Of a DNA stretch of 64,000 nucleotides, positions 63,304 through 64,000 are shown piece by piece. A model generated the notes under the pieces. The model did no database searches. It had not been told where the DNA came from and worked only from the letters and a program-made list of their open reading frames with translations. A program made the translations under genes and the position numbers. The first letter of the stretch is position 1. Each line of letters opens with the position of its first letter. Source of the DNA: Cyanobacteria bacterium SIG30 (GTDB lineage Bacteria; Cyanobacteriota; Vampirovibrionia; Gastranaerophilales; Gastranaerophilaceae); contig SUTW01000005.1 of the NCBI GenBank assembly GCA_015152475.1, forward strand, positions 1-64,000, in the 5' to 3' direction.

Positions 63304-64000
63304 TTACTCCCAATAAATTTTTATTGTTGCGTGTTCTATATTTTCGCCACTTTTTAAATTATGCAGAGTATAACCATTTTCGATTTGCGTTTGAATTTCA
63401 ACTTCTTGATTTTCTAAAGTTGCTTCTTTTTTGAAATCTATATCAATTCCTTTTATTGATTTTTCTTTTATAAATTCTACATTAAGGCTTTCAAGTGCCC
63501 ATTTTATGTAATTTGAATTGTTGACGTGTCCATTTAAATCAATATCATCATACATTATTTTTATATTTTGAGTTTTATCAATTCTTTCTATTGTTGGCAC
63601 TTTGTCAAAATCAGCATCAAATGCCGTTGTTTCTGTTAATTTTGGAAATTCTAAAACTTTATAAGGAATTATCGGGCGCTTTTTATTTATGTCTATCATA
63701 ACCCATAAACTTGAAGCCACCATTGCGTCTTTGCCATTTTCTTTTTGTATTTTAAAATCACGTCTGCAAGTTATTCCTGATGATATAACAGGCCATGTTA
63801 AAACTTTAATTTCTTCCCATGAATTTATTTTTTCAAAAAATTTTAATCTGTATTTTATAACAAACCAGGCAAGTCCTTTTGAATAGACATCACTAAAACC
63901 GAATCCATAACTTTCAGCATTTATGTAGGCAACATCTTCTAAAATATGAAACATTGCATTTGGTTTTAATTCATTGTTAAAATTAACATCTGAGCTTTTA
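63304..64000 (-). CDS. Acyl-ACP thioesterase, N-terminus beyond the right edge
   Basis: A hotdog-fold enzyme releasing fatty acids from acyl-carrier protein. The track starts at an ATG at 63954, but the frame stays open to the window edge and the extra residues (KSSDVNFNNELKPNA) match the expected start of this family, so the ATG is internal. The catalytic segment DIDLNGHVNNSNYIKWA is clear and WPVISSGITCRRDF fits the family. At least 232 residues are visible. The neighbouring secreted hydrolase 3 bp downstream may also act on lipids. Confidence 0.88.
   Translation of the reverse strand, partial: KSSDVNFNNELKPNAMFHILEDVAYINAESYGFGFSDVYSKGLAWFVIKYRLKFFEKINSWEEIKVLTWPVISSGITCRRDFKIQKENGKDAMVASSLWVMIDINKKRPIIPYKVLEFPKLTETTAFDADFDKVPTIERIDKTQNIKIMYDDIDLNGHVNNSNYIKWALESLNVEFIKEKSIKGIDIDFKKEATLENQEVEIQTQIENGYTLHNLKSGENIEHATIKIYWE

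Overview
The window comes from an AT-rich, Gram-negative-type (diderm) bacterium. It fits best with the Gastranaerophilales / Vampirovibrionia ('Melainabacteria'), the non-photosynthetic sister lineage of Cyanobacteria. That placement is an inference from four things seen here: a family of prepilins with a KAFTLAEVLITLAIIG-type start, an SLH-domain secreted protein, MlaD and TolC-like envelope proteins, and several lineage-specific-looking small proteins. There is no sign of a prophage, plasmid, insertion sequence or CRISPR array. Most of the window is ordinary chromosome with short operons and very tight gene spacing.

Layout. 1-7 kb (minus): a very large coiled-coil repeat protein that runs off the left edge and is missing from the ORF track, then prs and glmU. 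7-11 kb: ilvD with a coupled dehydrogenase, glutaredoxin, a TPR protein and yebC. 11-24 kb: comEC, an unknown protein, ispF, a HAD phosphatase, a glutamate-synthase-type oxidoreductase, a small winged-helix protein, rlmD, mtaB, aroF, tRNA-Arg(CCG) and nifU-nifS. 24-26 kb: four small unknown genes and a candidate minus-strand small RNA with an anti-Shine-Dalgarno segment. 26-34 kb: a GGDEF/HD-GYP protein, a large TPR protein, mlaD, cobO, a peptide-type solute-binding lipoprotein and rfbD.

34-42.4 kb holds the most striking locus. Four prepilin-like genes each have their own near-consensus promoter, and each carries a run of 10 or 11 G just upstream of the prepilin cleavage site. The G10 copy is in frame. 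The three G11 copies are frameshifted, hit a TAG two codons after the tract, and become full-length when exactly one G is removed. This is the architecture of a slipped-strand (phase-variable) contingency system for surface pilins. Between the first and second pilins lie a HEAT protein, queC, a GCS2 ligase, rsmA and ispE.

42-49.5 kb (minus) is a compact gene string: rluB-like, serS, nfeD, SPFH protein, response regulator, histidine kinase, tadA and a TIGR02757 protein. 50-53.5 kb (plus) is an RNA-decay cluster (rny, ymdB, PHP phosphoesterase) followed by a short HEAT-like protein. 53.7-64 kb has the SLH protein, valS, a tandem cytidine-deaminase-fold protein of unusual build, a TolC-like channel, a DegT-type sugar aminotransferase, a secreted putative hydrolase and an acyl-ACP thioesterase cut by the right edge.

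Regulation visible in the sequence includes strong intrinsic terminators at many gene ends and several TATAAT boxes only 6-7 nt upstream of an ATG with no Shine-Dalgarno sequence, which suggests leaderless mRNAs. Start codons were revised for several ORF-track entries (glmU, TPR 9954, unknown 13809, HAD 15775, gltA, mtaB, mlaD, queC, PHP 52302). All functions are assigned by reading motifs; no database search was run.
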